The translations under genes were made by a program, and so were the position numbers. A DNA stretch of 64,000 nt from Mesorhizobium intechi (GTDB lineage: Bacteria; Pseudomonadota; Alphaproteobacteria; Rhizobiales; Rhizobiaceae), in the NCBI RefSeq assembly GCF_002879535.1, contig NZ_PNOT02000169.1, positions 1-64,000 of the forward strand, written 5' to 3'. Shown here piece after piece: positions 49,921 through 59,671 of this stretch (the stretch's first letter is position 1; every line of letters starts with the position of its first letter). Under the pieces are notes generated by a model. The model did no database searches. It was not told the DNA's origin and saw only the letters and a program-made list of their open reading frames with translations.

Positions 49921-52692
49921 CTATGCGCCGCTCACCGCAAAGGCTCTCTCTATCAGCGGACGGTTGTGGCTGAGATAAGGTTCGACGAGCATGTCCAGGT
50001 GCCCGCCGACGATCGGAACTATGTTCAGGCCGGTGACGAATGCGCTCCAGCCAAGGTCCGACGGAACGCCTGTGCGCCTGCATCGAAACAGGGTGGCGGT
50101 AATCGGCAATGTGGGCTTCGGTTGCGCGAGCCACTGGCCAAATGCGCGCATTCGCAGGACTTCTTCGAGCTCAAGGCGCAAGATGAATCGTGTTCTGGCG
50201 AAGCTCCTCCATTTCAGCCAGTCGATCCCCCTCGCAAGCACAGCCTCGGCGCCAAATTGGGCAAACAGTTTTGCCAGGGCCCGCAAAATCATGCGATCCA
50301 CCGTCACTCGATGCGTGCGGATGCGCTGGGCGGTGCGTGCCAGTCTTTCACGATAGTTGTGCTGTCCAGGCCCGATATTGGTGTCGAGGATTCCCAGGAA
50401 CGTGACCGACCGACCGGCGGCAACAAGTTTGGCGGCAACCTCGAAGGCGACGCCGCCGCCAAGCGAATAGCCGATCAGCTTCACATTGCCATCGGGCTGG
50501 GCCTGGCTGATCTGGTCGACAACCGCATCCACCATCCTCGGTATCGTGCCATGTCCCTTCAGCAGATCGTTCAGATCCCCGTAGCGTACGGCAACAACCC
50601 TGGCGACATTGCCGATCTCGGCACCGAAGGCCGCCAGACTCGGACCGTAGCCGATCGATCCGGGCACGATGAACAAAACGGGTCTCGGGTCGGAAGCCTC
50701 GACAAGCGAGCTGCTTGTGACTTGCCCTGGAGACGCTGCCCGGACGACATCGGCAAAACTCATCCCGACCGTGAACGCGTCCAGGTTGAGTTCCCGCCCC
50801 AGGGCGGTCTCCAGTTCCATGACGAATTGCAGCAATTTCAATGAATCGCCGCCGGCATCGTCCCAGCGGCTGCCAACTGCCCTTTTACCCGGGAGAATCC
50901 TCTCCCATACGGCCGCCGCGGTGCCTTCGATATCAAGCGGGTTTGCCGTCTCCCGGGCCATGGGCGTGTTCTGGGCGTCTTGCGGGTTCAGTGCGCGATC
51001 CAGTTCCCGCAGCTTGACACCGTCGACCTTGCCGCCTTTGAGCCGCGGTATCTCGGCAACACTGTGCAGGCGCGTCGGGTGAACCGCCGGCGGCAGGGCC
51101 GTCCTGATCAGGTCGCGCAATTCGGCGATGAACTCGCTTCCGCCAGGTCCGGCGGGGACGGCGAAGGCCACCAGTTCGTTCGAGTCCGTCACCACCGCAA
51201 CGGCATCATCCACCTGAGGCGCCCGGCGCAGGACGAGTTCCAGTTCGGCAGGTTCGACCCGCCTTCCGTTTATTTTGATCTGGCGTCCCTTTCGTCCGAC
51301 GATCCACATCATTCCCGTGTCGTCGACCTTGACCAGATCACCCGTTGCGAAGGTTCGAAGCAGGGGATTGCCGGAGTTCGCCTGAAGAGGGACGTTTTCC
51401 CCATCCGCCCAGTAGCCAAGCGTGGTGTAGTTGCTTCTGATCAGCAACTCTCCTTCATCGCCCGCGGCGACCTCGCATGCATTGTCATCCACGATGGCGT
51501 ATTCGATGCCGGGCAGCACGAAGCCAACCGGGACCGTTGCGCCGCGTTCCTGATAGCCCTTCGGCAAGAACCATTGCGTGCCCGTCGTTTCCGTGGACGA
51601 ATAGCTGATCTGGACAAGGCAGGACTCGGGAACGCTGGCGCGCAGCCGATCGATATCGGACCACAGAATCTTTTCTCCGCCGACCCGCACGATCCGCAAG
51701 GAAGAGAATGTGTTGGGCGCAGAACCATTCATCAACACACGCAGCAGCGCCGGCACGAGATAGACGACAGTCACCTGCCATTTCTCGAAATTGTCGCGAG
51801 CGGCGCGAATACCGGCGCTCTCTATATCCGAGAGGTACAATGTGGCGCCGCACAGCATCGGGGTCATCATTTCGCGGCATCCCGCGATCGTCGCCGGCCC
51901 GGTCAGCGGCATGAACACGTCGTCGGGGCCGAAATGGCAGGCATCCACGTATTGTTGAACGCGTTGGAGGATCGCCCGCTGGCTGTTCACGACGCCTTTC
52001 GGCGCCCCGGTGCTGCCTGACGTGTACAGAACGATTGCCGGAGCATCGACCGGCACTTCGGACGGCAACGCCGATAGGCCGCCACCCGGCGTTGCGGCCG
52101 TGCAACTTGCCGCGTCGATCCATTCAACCGATGGGGCATCCGGCCAGCCTGCCGGCTTGCCCGGCCCTGGCTTGATGATCGCGGCCAGCCGCGCGCTGGT
52201 GGAGATTGCCGCGAGGCGCTGAAATGGATCCCGGGGGTTCAATGGCACGGCGGGCCTGCCGGCCCGCATGGCGGCGAGCATGGCCACCGGATACCAGAGG
52301 GTATTTCCGACTAGAATCCCCACCGCCTTGCCTGGTGGGGTCGAGCCGGCAATTGCACCCGCCAGGTTTTGGACTGCGTTGAGCAGTTCCGAAAAGCTGA
52401 GGCACGTAGAGCCGTCACTGATCGCGATCTTGTCCGGGTATCTTTCGACGACCCGCTCCAGATGAGAGAACGCCGATTTTTCGGAGAAGTCTTCGCCCAT
52501 CCGCGGGAACGCACGGGTGGTTGGTCCATCCATGTCCAGAGGGCGGGTGGAGGCCTGTTTCCATGTGAAGCCGTCTGGAGGGCTGGTGTTGCGAGTTATC
52601 ACAACATCTTGATCCGTTGTCGGTCCGCCAACGGATGGCAAGGCACGTCGAAAACGGCTTTCTAAACGCGGGTAGCCCGACGTCTCCAACAC
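49921..52692 (-). CDS. NRPS-like A-T-TE synthetase (copy 2)
   Basis: The 923-aa paralogue of the enzyme at 43906-46662 has the same order: adenylation (LYTSGSTGAPKG, YSSTETTGTQ, FATGDLVKVDDTG, INGRRVEPAELE, GGKVD), carrier (GGDSLKLL) and thioesterase (GYSLGGG; His in GGHLDML). Ile again stands where Asp235 is usual. The start may be the GTG at 52692 or the adjacent TTG at 52689, which better fits the AAGGGGG upstream. The N-terminal ~50 residues differ between the copies. Confidence 0.9.
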   Translation of the reverse strand: MLETSGYPRLESRFRRALPSVGGPTTDQDVVITRNTSPPDGFTWKQASTRPLDMDGPTTRAFPRMGEDFSEKSAFSHLERVVERYPDKIAISDGSTCLSFSELLNAVQNLAGAIAGSTPPGKAVGILVGNTLWYPVAMLAAMRAGRPAVPLNPRDPFQRLAAISTSARLAAIIKPGPGKPAGWPDAPSVEWIDAASCTAATPGGGLSALPSEVPVDAPAIVLYTSGSTGAPKGVVNSQRAILQRVQQYVDACHFGPDDVFMPLTGPATIAGCREMMTPMLCGATLYLSDIESAGIRAARDNFEKWQVTVVYLVPALLRVLMNGSAPNTFSSLRIVRVGGEKILWSDIDRLRASVPESCLVQISYSSTETTGTQWFLPKGYQERGATVPVGFVLPGIEYAIVDDNACEVAAGDEGELLIRSNYTTLGYWADGENVPLQANSGNPLLRTFATGDLVKVDDTGMMWIVGRKGRQIKINGRRVEPAELELVLRRAPQVDDAVAVVTDSNELVAFAVPAGPGGSEFIAELRDLIRTALPPAVHPTRLHSVAEIPRLKGGKVDGVKLRELDRALNPQDAQNTPMARETANPLDIEGTAAAVWERILPGKRAVGSRWDDAGGDSLKLLQFVMELETALGRELNLDAFTVGMSFADVVRAASPGQVTSSSLVEASDPRPVLFIVPGSIGYGPSLAAFGAEIGNVARVVAVRYGDLNDLLKGHGTIPRMVDAVVDQISQAQPDGNVKLIGYSLGGGVAFEVAAKLVAAGRSVTFLGILDTNIGPGQHNYRERLARTAQRIRTHRVTVDRMILRALAKLFAQFGAEAVLARGIDWLKWRSFARTRFILRLELEEVLRMRAFGQWLAQPKPTLPITATLFRCRRTGVPSDLGWSAFVTGLNIVPIVGGHLDMLVEPYLSHNRPLIERAFAVSGA

Positions 52693-52986
52693 AGCCCCCT
52701 TGTCTTGCTGATTGGCTTTGCCGTGTCGTACGCGACCATGCCGGCCATGGCATCGTTAGAACGAATGAGTACCCGCTCAACTCATCGACCCGACAGCGGT
52801 CGCCACGGCATCGCCGCATCGCCCAATTCCTTGCTTCATTCAAACAGACGAGGACAACGCGCAAGCCTGCTCCTAGCGTGAGGCTGGGTGTTGTGCGTAC
52901 TGGGGCGATGAAGCCGGGCCGTGAACAGATCACAGGGCCAACGGCTTTGCGCGGTTGGGATTCTGCCGGCATCCAGGAGGGACAGG
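52693..52986. other. Divergent promoter region
   Basis: These 294 bp separate A-T-TE copy 2 from the glycosyltransferase operon. They contain AGGAGGGAC just before the 52987 ATG. No gene or clear operator was seen. Confidence 0.4.
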
Positions 52987-54210
52987 ATGAGTCCACATCT
53001 GGTTTGCATAGGAGGCGAGGATCACCGGCTTAGAATTCCGTTCCTCCTGGCGCTGCGCGAAAGGGGCTTTCGGGTCACCGCCGTCTCGAGCGATGTAGGA
53101 GACGCCTTTTCACCTCACGGCATTCCACATCGCCGCTTTGGGTTCGACCGCTTTGCCAGTGGCGGTGGAGAATGGGGCGCTATCGGCGCGATCCGCAAAT
53201 TAATGTCCGATTTGCGTCCCGACATTGTTCAGAGTTTCGACACCAAGCCCAACCTCCTGACGCCTCTGGCCGTGCGCGGGCAGGTTCCGGTCATTCGCAC
53301 CATCAATGGGCTTGGTTGGACATTCTCGTCGCGGGAACCGCGGGCGCTGGCGCTGCGTCCGGTCTTTTGTGGCCTTCAGGGGCTGGCGTCACTTTGGACA
53401 GCCATGACGGTCTTCCAGAACCGTGACGATCAGGCCTTTTTCGACCGCTATCGGCTGGTGGGTCGCGGCAAAGGGCGACTGATCCGGAGTTCTGGCATCG
53501 ACCCAAATGCATTCTCGACGGCAAGGTACCGTGGCCCTTCGGCCGCCGCCATGCGCGAGCAGCTTGGGCTTCAATCGGCCGAGGTCATAATCTTTGTCGG
53601 TCGGCTGACTCGCCAGAAAGGGATTCCGACCCTGATCAAGGCGGTTCCCCGCGTCCTCTCCGAGAGGCCCAATGCGCGTTTCGTGCTGGTTGGTCCGCAG
53701 GACTCTGAAGGCCCGTTCGCGGTCAGCAGGTCCGATATCGAGCAATATGCTCCTTACGTCGTCGCCTTGGGGCCAAGGCGGGACGTTCCAGCTCTCCTTG
53801 GCATGGCGGATCTGTTCGCGTTTCCAACACAGTATCGCGAGGGTGTTCCGCGGGTCCTACTGGAAGCGGGATTGTCCGGATTGCCAATCGTCGCCTCGAG
53901 GATGCCCGGCTGCAACGACGTGGTTGAAGATGGCTGGAATGGCTACCTTGTCGCGCCGCGCGATGCCGATGGCCTGGCGTCAAGAATAGTCGATCTTCTG
54001 TCCGACCGCGCCCGTGGCAAGATCATGGGCAGCCGTTCCGTCGGCCTCGTGCGGGAACGCTTTTCCCTGTCGTGGGTCGTCGACCAGTACTGCGATCTGT
54101 ACAAGACGGTCCTCGGTTGGAAATACCGCGGCAGTCTTGCTCGGCCCGCGCCCGTGATCTTGCGGGAAGAGGGTGCGCGGGCCCCCCGACTGGGTGAGGC
54201 GCGGCAATGA
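52987..54210 (+). CDS. GT4-family glycosyltransferase
   Basis: The 407-aa GT-B enzyme has a GT4 C-terminal nucleotide-sugar site: FVGRLTRQKG, then EGVPRVLLEAGLSGLPIVAS with the E-x7-E motif. The N-terminal domain resembles lipid-linked sugar transferases (QSFDTKPN, RTINGLGW). The start MSPHLV at 52987 follows AGGAGGGAC. It is the first gene of the plus-strand polysaccharide operon and overlaps the next gene (ATGA). It probably adds a sugar to the lipid-linked repeat unit. Confidence 0.9.
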   Translation: MSPHLVCIGGEDHRLRIPFLLALRERGFRVTAVSSDVGDAFSPHGIPHRRFGFDRFASGGGEWGAIGAIRKLMSDLRPDIVQSFDTKPNLLTPLAVRGQVPVIRTINGLGWTFSSREPRALALRPVFCGLQGLASLWTAMTVFQNRDDQAFFDRYRLVGRGKGRLIRSSGIDPNAFSTARYRGPSAAAMREQLGLQSAEVIIFVGRLTRQKGIPTLIKAVPRVLSERPNARFVLVGPQDSEGPFAVSRSDIEQYAPYVVALGPRRDVPALLGMADLFAFPTQYREGVPRVLLEAGLSGLPIVASRMPGCNDVVEDGWNGYLVAPRDADGLASRIVDLLSDRARGKIMGSRSVGLVRERFSLSWVVDQYCDLYKTVLGWKYRGSLARPAPVILREEGARAPRLGEARQ

Positions 54211-55466
54211 TCCGTGATGTGATCCTGGCCTTCGGCATCACAATGTCCTACGCGGTGCAGCTCAGCATCCCCGGGCTGCCGTTCGGCTACAGCGAACTGT
54301 TCCTCACGCTCTGGATATTGCTGTCGATCACCCGCATCCTTGCCGGCGGCCGACTGGAGGTTACGCCGGCCCTCACCAAACTTGCCTGTTTCTGGGTGAT
54401 CCTGACGCTTGCCCTGGGCGTGGGTTCCATCATCGGCTTTATGACGACCACGCTGTTCCTTGATCCGTTGTTGCATGACACGATGGCGTATGTGCTGTTG
54501 GTCTGCGTTACCTGCCTGGCTGCCGCGGAACCCAACGCAGCTTCGCGTTTACGCCGCATCGCCTGGTGGATGATCGCTGTCGCGAATGCAGGCTTTGTCG
54601 TTCAGGTGGGGCTTGGTTTCGGCTGGATCCATCAGTCTGGCGTCCACCCCTGGTTCTGGGACCGCTTCTGCGGTTGGTCTGACAATCCGAACCAGCTTGC
54701 GCTCTACTGCGCGCTCCTCGGCCCCCTGGCCCTGCATCTTGCCACAACCACCAGCAATCCATGGGGAAGATGGCTCGGGCTGTCCAGCCTGATCCTCACC
54801 GTCTACGTCGGTAGGCTGACAAAGAGCGATACCTATCTCTACACGACGATCCTGGCCTGCCTGATCCTTCTTGGGCTGAGGATTCGGGCATGGCTCACGA
54901 GCGACGGCGGCAAGGTCAGCCTTTCACGGCAACTGGCCCTCCTGTTCACCATCGCATTCCTTCCATTGGCAGTCTCCATCACGCCTTATGCCCTCAGCGA
55001 GGCCGCCAACGCCGAGAACTTCGCCATGAGCCTCACCAAGGACAAGGGCGGGGAAGCAACCGCGGAAACCGCGGCGCTTCGCCTCCAGCTTTGGGACGAG
55101 GCATTGGACAAGGGAGCAAGATCCGGATCGCTGGGTCTCGGACCAGGCCCGCACCTTGATCGTCCCAACACAGTCGATCAGCAGTTTCTGCCGCGCCCTT
55201 TCGAGGCCCATAGCACGATTCTCGACCTCTACACTCAGGGTGGCCTGATTTCAGTCCTGGCCTTGCTCTGGATCCTCGGCTCGGCCGGCTTGTCCGCTTG
55301 GGGTGCGAGACAGGACTCGCTCGTGGCGCTCGTGGCATCGATCGCTGTCTTCAGTGCTCCGCACCTGATCATTCGCCATCCGATCGTGTGGTTCTGTCTG
55401 ACCCTCTGCCTTGTTGCCGGAACGCCGCAGGCGGTCCCCGCGATCGTTCGCCAGAGGAGATATTAG
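54207..55466 (+). CDS. Wzy/O-antigen ligase-like membrane protein
   Basis: The 419-aa protein has about ten transmembrane helices and a large periplasmic loop (about residues 255-345) carrying Arg and the LGLGPGPH and HSTILDLYTQGG motifs, as in Wzy/WaaL-type polymerases and ligases. It likely polymerises or transfers lipid-linked repeat units. It is translationally coupled to the GT4 gene. Confidence 0.85.
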   Translation: MIRDVILAFGITMSYAVQLSIPGLPFGYSELFLTLWILLSITRILAGGRLEVTPALTKLACFWVILTLALGVGSIIGFMTTTLFLDPLLHDTMAYVLLVCVTCLAAAEPNAASRLRRIAWWMIAVANAGFVVQVGLGFGWIHQSGVHPWFWDRFCGWSDNPNQLALYCALLGPLALHLATTTSNPWGRWLGLSSLILTVYVGRLTKSDTYLYTTILACLILLGLRIRAWLTSDGGKVSLSRQLALLFTIAFLPLAVSITPYALSEAANAENFAMSLTKDKGGEATAETAALRLQLWDEALDKGARSGSLGLGPGPHLDRPNTVDQQFLPRPFEAHSTILDLYTQGGLISVLALLWILGSAGLSAWGARQDSLVALVASIAVFSAPHLIIRHPIVWFCLTLCLVAGTPQAVPAIVRQRRY

Positions 55467-55467
55467 A

Positions 55468-57465
55468 ATGTGTGGGATCGCCGGAATTCTCTTGGCGCCC
55501 GATGCAGCCAATACGAACGCGCTCAGGACGATCGGGCCGATGATGACGGCCCTTCGTCATCGGGGGCCCGATGGCGAGGCGTTCTGGATGAGCCGTGAAG
55601 CCGGGATCGCGTTCGGGCACCGGCGTCTGGCCATCGTCGACCTGTCGGAGGCTGGTCGCCAGCCGATGCACTCCGCGAGCGGCCGGTATGTCATCACCTT
55701 CAATGGCGAAATATACAATTTTCTCGATCTGCGCCGCGAACTGGAAGGGGCGGGGCACCATTTCCGCGGCACCAGCGACACGGAAGTGATGTTGTGCGCG
55801 ATCGAGAGCTGGGGCCTGGAGGCGGCACTTGCGCGCTTCGCCGGCATGTTCGCTTTCGGGCTATGGGATCTGAAGAACCGGATTCTCCACCTCGCCCGCG
55901 ACCGAATGGGCAAAAAGCCGCTCTATGTCGCCTCGACACGTGAAGCGCTCGTCTTCGCCTCGGAGCTGAAGGCGATCAACTGTTTCCCGGGATTCGCCCC
56001 GGAACTCGATGTCGACGCGGCGGCGACGATGCTTTCGAAAGGGTGGGTGCCGGATGACCGTTGCATCTGGCAGGGCGTGTTCAAGCTGCCGCCCGGTTCA
56101 GTCCTGTCGGTGACGGCGCAGGATTTCGCCAATGCCCGTGGCGCCGGCTCGCTTGCGCATCGCATTCGCCGCTGGTGGTCGCTGGCCGATGTCGCCTGCA
56201 AGGCGCAGCGGGATCCGATCGCCGGCAGCGACGAGGACCTTACGACCGAACTCGACGGCCTGCTTCGCCTTGCCGTCAAAGAACGAATGGTTGCCGATGT
56301 GCCGCTTGGCGCCTTTCTGTCGGGTGGAATTGACAGCTCGACGGTCGTCGCCCTGATGCAGGCGCAGTCCCCGAAGCCCGTTCGCACGTTCACCATAGCG
56401 TTCGGCGAGAGCGGGTTCGACGAGGCTCCTCATGCGGCCGAGGTTGCGCGGCATCTGGGCACCGACCATACGGAACTTCATCTTTCACCGGCCGCGGCGC
56501 TCGAGGTCGTTCCGGAACTTCCAAGGATCTGGGACGAGCCGTTCGCCGACGAGTCTCAGATACCGACGCTGCTGGTGTCGCGCCTCGCCCGGCGACACGT
56601 CACCGTGGCTCTGTCGGGCGATGGCGGCGACGAGTGCTTCGCAGGCTATTCTCGACACTTCCTGGCAACCCGCCTCAAAAGGCAGCATGAGCTGCCATCA
56701 TCATTTCGGCGGATGTTGGCGGCGGGGGCAGGATTACTGGCCCAGGCCTCCCAGAAGGACATCTTCGGCAGCCTGCCGCTTTCGGCGACCATGCGGCACG
56801 GATTGCGCGGTGACCGGTTGAACCGCCTCGCCCGCCTGTTCGCGGCGGCAGATGAGGACCAACTGCTTCAGCGGCTGACGGAATCTTCGACCAACAAGCT
56901 TCTTCATCACAAGCCGGCGGCATCCAATGCCAGCGCGCCAGGGCTCGACGACCTGCTGTCGCGCCTCCTGTTCGACGACATGACCGGCTATCTCCCCGGC
57001 GACATCCTGGTGAAGCTCGACCGCGCCACCATGGCCAACAGCCTCGAGGGGCGATGCCCGATCCTGGACCATCGCGTCGTTGAATTCGCGTGGCGCCTGC
57101 CAGCCGATGCCAAGGTTCGAAGTGGCAAGGGCAAATGGATACTGCGCCAACTCCTCGATCGTTATGTGCCGCGCCGACTGGTCGATCGTCCCAAGCAGGG
57201 TTTCGACGTTCCGGTCGGAGCCTGGCTGAGAGGGCCCCTGCGCGACTGGGCAACGGACATCATCGCCACGACACGCCTGTCCGCAGACGGGGTCATCGAC
57301 TGTGCGAAGGTCGACGCATGCTGGCGCGATCATCTGCGTGGAAACCACGATCATTTCCGTGACTTGTGGCCGCTGCTGATGTTCCAGGCATGGCGCAACG
57401 AAGCCATGCGGCCATCGGCGCCGGCAACGCGCGCTTCTTACGATATCGAACTGACAGGGGATTGA
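55468..57465 (+). CDS. asnB: Asparagine synthase/amidotransferase (copy 2)
   Basis: This is a 665-aa class II glutamine amidotransferase with Cys2 (MCGIAG), HRGPDG, FNGEIYN, a PP-loop (LSGGIDSS) and an ATP-site segment GDGGDECFAGY. The ATG at 55468 has AGAGGAGA upstream and is 1 bp after the Wzy stop. In polysaccharide operons such proteins can amidate uronic acids; which substrate is used here is unknown. It is clearly different from copy 1. Confidence 0.9.
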   Translation: MCGIAGILLAPDAANTNALRTIGPMMTALRHRGPDGEAFWMSREAGIAFGHRRLAIVDLSEAGRQPMHSASGRYVITFNGEIYNFLDLRRELEGAGHHFRGTSDTEVMLCAIESWGLEAALARFAGMFAFGLWDLKNRILHLARDRMGKKPLYVASTREALVFASELKAINCFPGFAPELDVDAAATMLSKGWVPDDRCIWQGVFKLPPGSVLSVTAQDFANARGAGSLAHRIRRWWSLADVACKAQRDPIAGSDEDLTTELDGLLRLAVKERMVADVPLGAFLSGGIDSSTVVALMQAQSPKPVRTFTIAFGESGFDEAPHAAEVARHLGTDHTELHLSPAAALEVVPELPRIWDEPFADESQIPTLLVSRLARRHVTVALSGDGGDECFAGYSRHFLATRLKRQHELPSSFRRMLAAGAGLLAQASQKDIFGSLPLSATMRHGLRGDRLNRLARLFAAADEDQLLQRLTESSTNKLLHHKPAASNASAPGLDDLLSRLLFDDMTGYLPGDILVKLDRATMANSLEGRCPILDHRVVEFAWRLPADAKVRSGKGKWILRQLLDRYVPRRLVDRPKQGFDVPVGAWLRGPLRDWATDIIATTRLSADGVIDCAKVDACWRDHLRGNHDHFRDLWPLLMFQAWRNEAMRPSAPATRASYDIELTGD

Positions 57466-57466
57466 A

Positions 57467-59671
57467 ATGGAAGGTTCCATAGCCAGCCGCGCCAGGCTTC
57501 CTCGTGCTACGCAGATGGCCGTCGCTACGGTTGACACCAATCTGCGGATGAGGCGACCGCCGCGCGAGCCCATGCAACCGCCGTCTCCCTTCCGCCAGCT
57601 CGTCGTCACCCTGGCGACGGGAAAATGGCTCTTGCTTGCCGTAGCCCTTCTGGGCGGCATACTGGCCGGCCTCGCGGGCCTTGCTCGTCCGGTGCTGTTC
57701 GAGGCGACGACTCAGATCATCATCGACGCCCCGAGCACCGGCACTTCGAACGCTACGGCGACCGCTCAGGACTCGCTGGATTCGAGCATTGATGACCATC
57801 TGACGATGCTCTCGTCGCAAGCCCACCTGCGTCGAGTTCTGACGGCACTGCGTCAACCGGAAGCGGCCGATGCCGCAGGAAAAAGCGGCATCAGTGCCGT
57901 CCCGCCCACCTCAGGCTCGTTCATGAGCGATCTGCTGAGCCGGGTCGGGTCGAAGGATAAGCCGGCGGCGGATAATCAGGGGGCTGCGGATGCCGCCGCG
58001 CTGAAGGCGCTGCGGAGCGGGATGAGGGTCGGACAAGAGCTGCGCTCGCGCGTCATCACCATCGGCTTCACCGATACCAGTCCGGCGCGTGCCGCGCTTG
58101 TCGCGAACACGTTCGCTCAGGTGTATATCGAGGATCTCGTACAGAAGCGGCGTGCATCGGATCAGCACGAACTGGAATCGCTGATCGCCAACCTGCCGCA
58201 AGTACAAAGGGACCTGGTCGACGCGACCGATCGGCTGGAGACGTACCGGCTGACGCATGGCGCCGTTGATCAAAGCGCGGCCAACAACGCAGCCAATGAG
58301 ACAGCGGAGCTTGGCCGACAGATTTTCTTGTCGAAAGCCAATCTTTCCGCCTCGGAATCGCGCCTTCGCCATATCGAGGACCTGCGAAAGGCGGGTGCCC
58401 CTGCATCGGCGATTGCTGAAGAAATCCGATCGCCTGTGTTGGCCGACCTCTTGGCACGTCAGTCGGGCGCCGCCGCGGACGGCGATCTGGTCACGGCGAT
58501 CAACCGTGAGATAGAGCAGGGCATCGCGCGCATCGCCGCCGAGGCAAACGTCTACCGCGCCCAGGTTGCGGCTCTCGAGGACCGCAAGAGGGAGCTGGAC
58601 GCGGCCGTGGCCGACACTGCGAGCCAGCTTTCCGGCTTGCGTGCCCTAGAGCCGCAGGTCGCCATCGTGACACAGCACTACAACGAGCTGCTTAGCCGGC
58701 AGCAGGACCTGATACGGCGTATTGCCGCTCCCTCGCCAGGCGTAGCGGTCCTGTCGACGGCATGGCCGCCGTCAAATCCCAGTACCCTGTCGAGAATTTT
58801 CCTGATTCCACCCGGCATGATCGTATTTGGTCTGATGGCGGCGGTCTTCGTGCTGGTCCGTCACATGTTCAACCAGACCTTGCGCAGCGAAGCTGAAGCC
58901 GAAGCCGAGCTTGGTATCCCGTGCGTAGGACTGCTTCCCAAGGTTTCGGGACTTCATGCCAGACAACTGCGGCATCTGGTTCTGGGCCAGCAGAACTCGC
59001 CATTCAGTCGCGCGGCGACATCCCTTCTGGTCACTGCGGCGCCAACTCAGGGAAGAGGGCAGCCGCCGCACATCGTCCTCGTGACGTCCAGCATCCTGGA
59101 CGATGGCAAGACAGAGTTGGCGTGGAGCCTGGCGCTGGCCGCAACGCGATTGGGAGGAAGGGTGCTTTTCCTCGACCTCGACCGCAAGGACGCGCGCCTC
59201 ACGAACGAGTTTCATGGCGAATTCGGCACCGTCAAGGCTCAAAAATCGTTTGGAGACTATGTGAGCGAACGCTGCGTGCTCAAGGATGCGATCACCAGAA
59301 TGCCAGAAATCGGCATCGATCTCATGGCCGCTCCAGCACCTTCGGATGATCTGCTGACGCTTCTGTCCACGGTCGACAAATCCCAGTTCACCGAAGAACT
59401 GCTCTCGGTCTACGACGTCGTCATCATCAACGGGCCGTTGGGACTAGGCGGCCCCGAGACCAGGCTCCTGAAGCGCTGGGCCGATGCCGTGCTTTTTGCC
59501 GTTCGCTGGGCCAAGACGAGGCGCAGCATCGCCCGTGGCGTTCTGGAGTCGCTCCGGGCCGGTGGATCCGTCGCCGTTCCAGTCGGGAGCGTGCTCACCC
59601 AAGTGAACTTAAAGAGGTACGCCGGCTCCAGGCTCGAGGACAACGCCGACCTGCTGTTGGAGAGGGTTTGA
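57467..59671 (+). CDS. Wzz/ExoP-like chain-length protein with degenerate BY-kinase domain
   Basis: The 734-aa protein has transmembrane helices at ~54-72 and ~445-468 flanking a periplasmic Wzz and coiled-coil domain, with the proline-rich PPSNPST segment before the second helix. The cytoplasmic domain has a P-loop variant SSILDDGKTELA (~541) and Walker A' LFLDLDRKDAR (~566). The Walker B position reads VVIINGP (~651), Asn replacing Asp, and no Tyr-rich tail is seen. Kinase activity may be lost. It probably sets polymer length. Confidence 0.88.
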   Translation: MEGSIASRARLPRATQMAVATVDTNLRMRRPPREPMQPPSPFRQLVVTLATGKWLLLAVALLGGILAGLAGLARPVLFEATTQIIIDAPSTGTSNATATAQDSLDSSIDDHLTMLSSQAHLRRVLTALRQPEAADAAGKSGISAVPPTSGSFMSDLLSRVGSKDKPAADNQGAADAAALKALRSGMRVGQELRSRVITIGFTDTSPARAALVANTFAQVYIEDLVQKRRASDQHELESLIANLPQVQRDLVDATDRLETYRLTHGAVDQSAANNAANETAELGRQIFLSKANLSASESRLRHIEDLRKAGAPASAIAEEIRSPVLADLLARQSGAAADGDLVTAINREIEQGIARIAAEANVYRAQVAALEDRKRELDAAVADTASQLSGLRALEPQVAIVTQHYNELLSRQQDLIRRIAAPSPGVAVLSTAWPPSNPSTLSRIFLIPPGMIVFGLMAAVFVLVRHMFNQTLRSEAEAEAELGIPCVGLLPKVSGLHARQLRHLVLGQQNSPFSRAATSLLVTAAPTQGRGQPPHIVLVTSSILDDGKTELAWSLALAATRLGGRVLFLDLDRKDARLTNEFHGEFGTVKAQKSFGDYVSERCVLKDAITRMPEIGIDLMAAPAPSDDLLTLLSTVDKSQFTEELLSVYDVVIINGPLGLGGPETRLLKRWADAVLFAVRWAKTRRSIARGVLESLRAGGSVAVPVGSVLTQVNLKRYAGSRLEDNADLLLERV

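Noticed and set aside
49618-50844. 408-aa plus-strand frame
   Set aside because: Mostly antisense to A-T-TE copy 2; the non-overlapping first 300 bp show no gene-like features.
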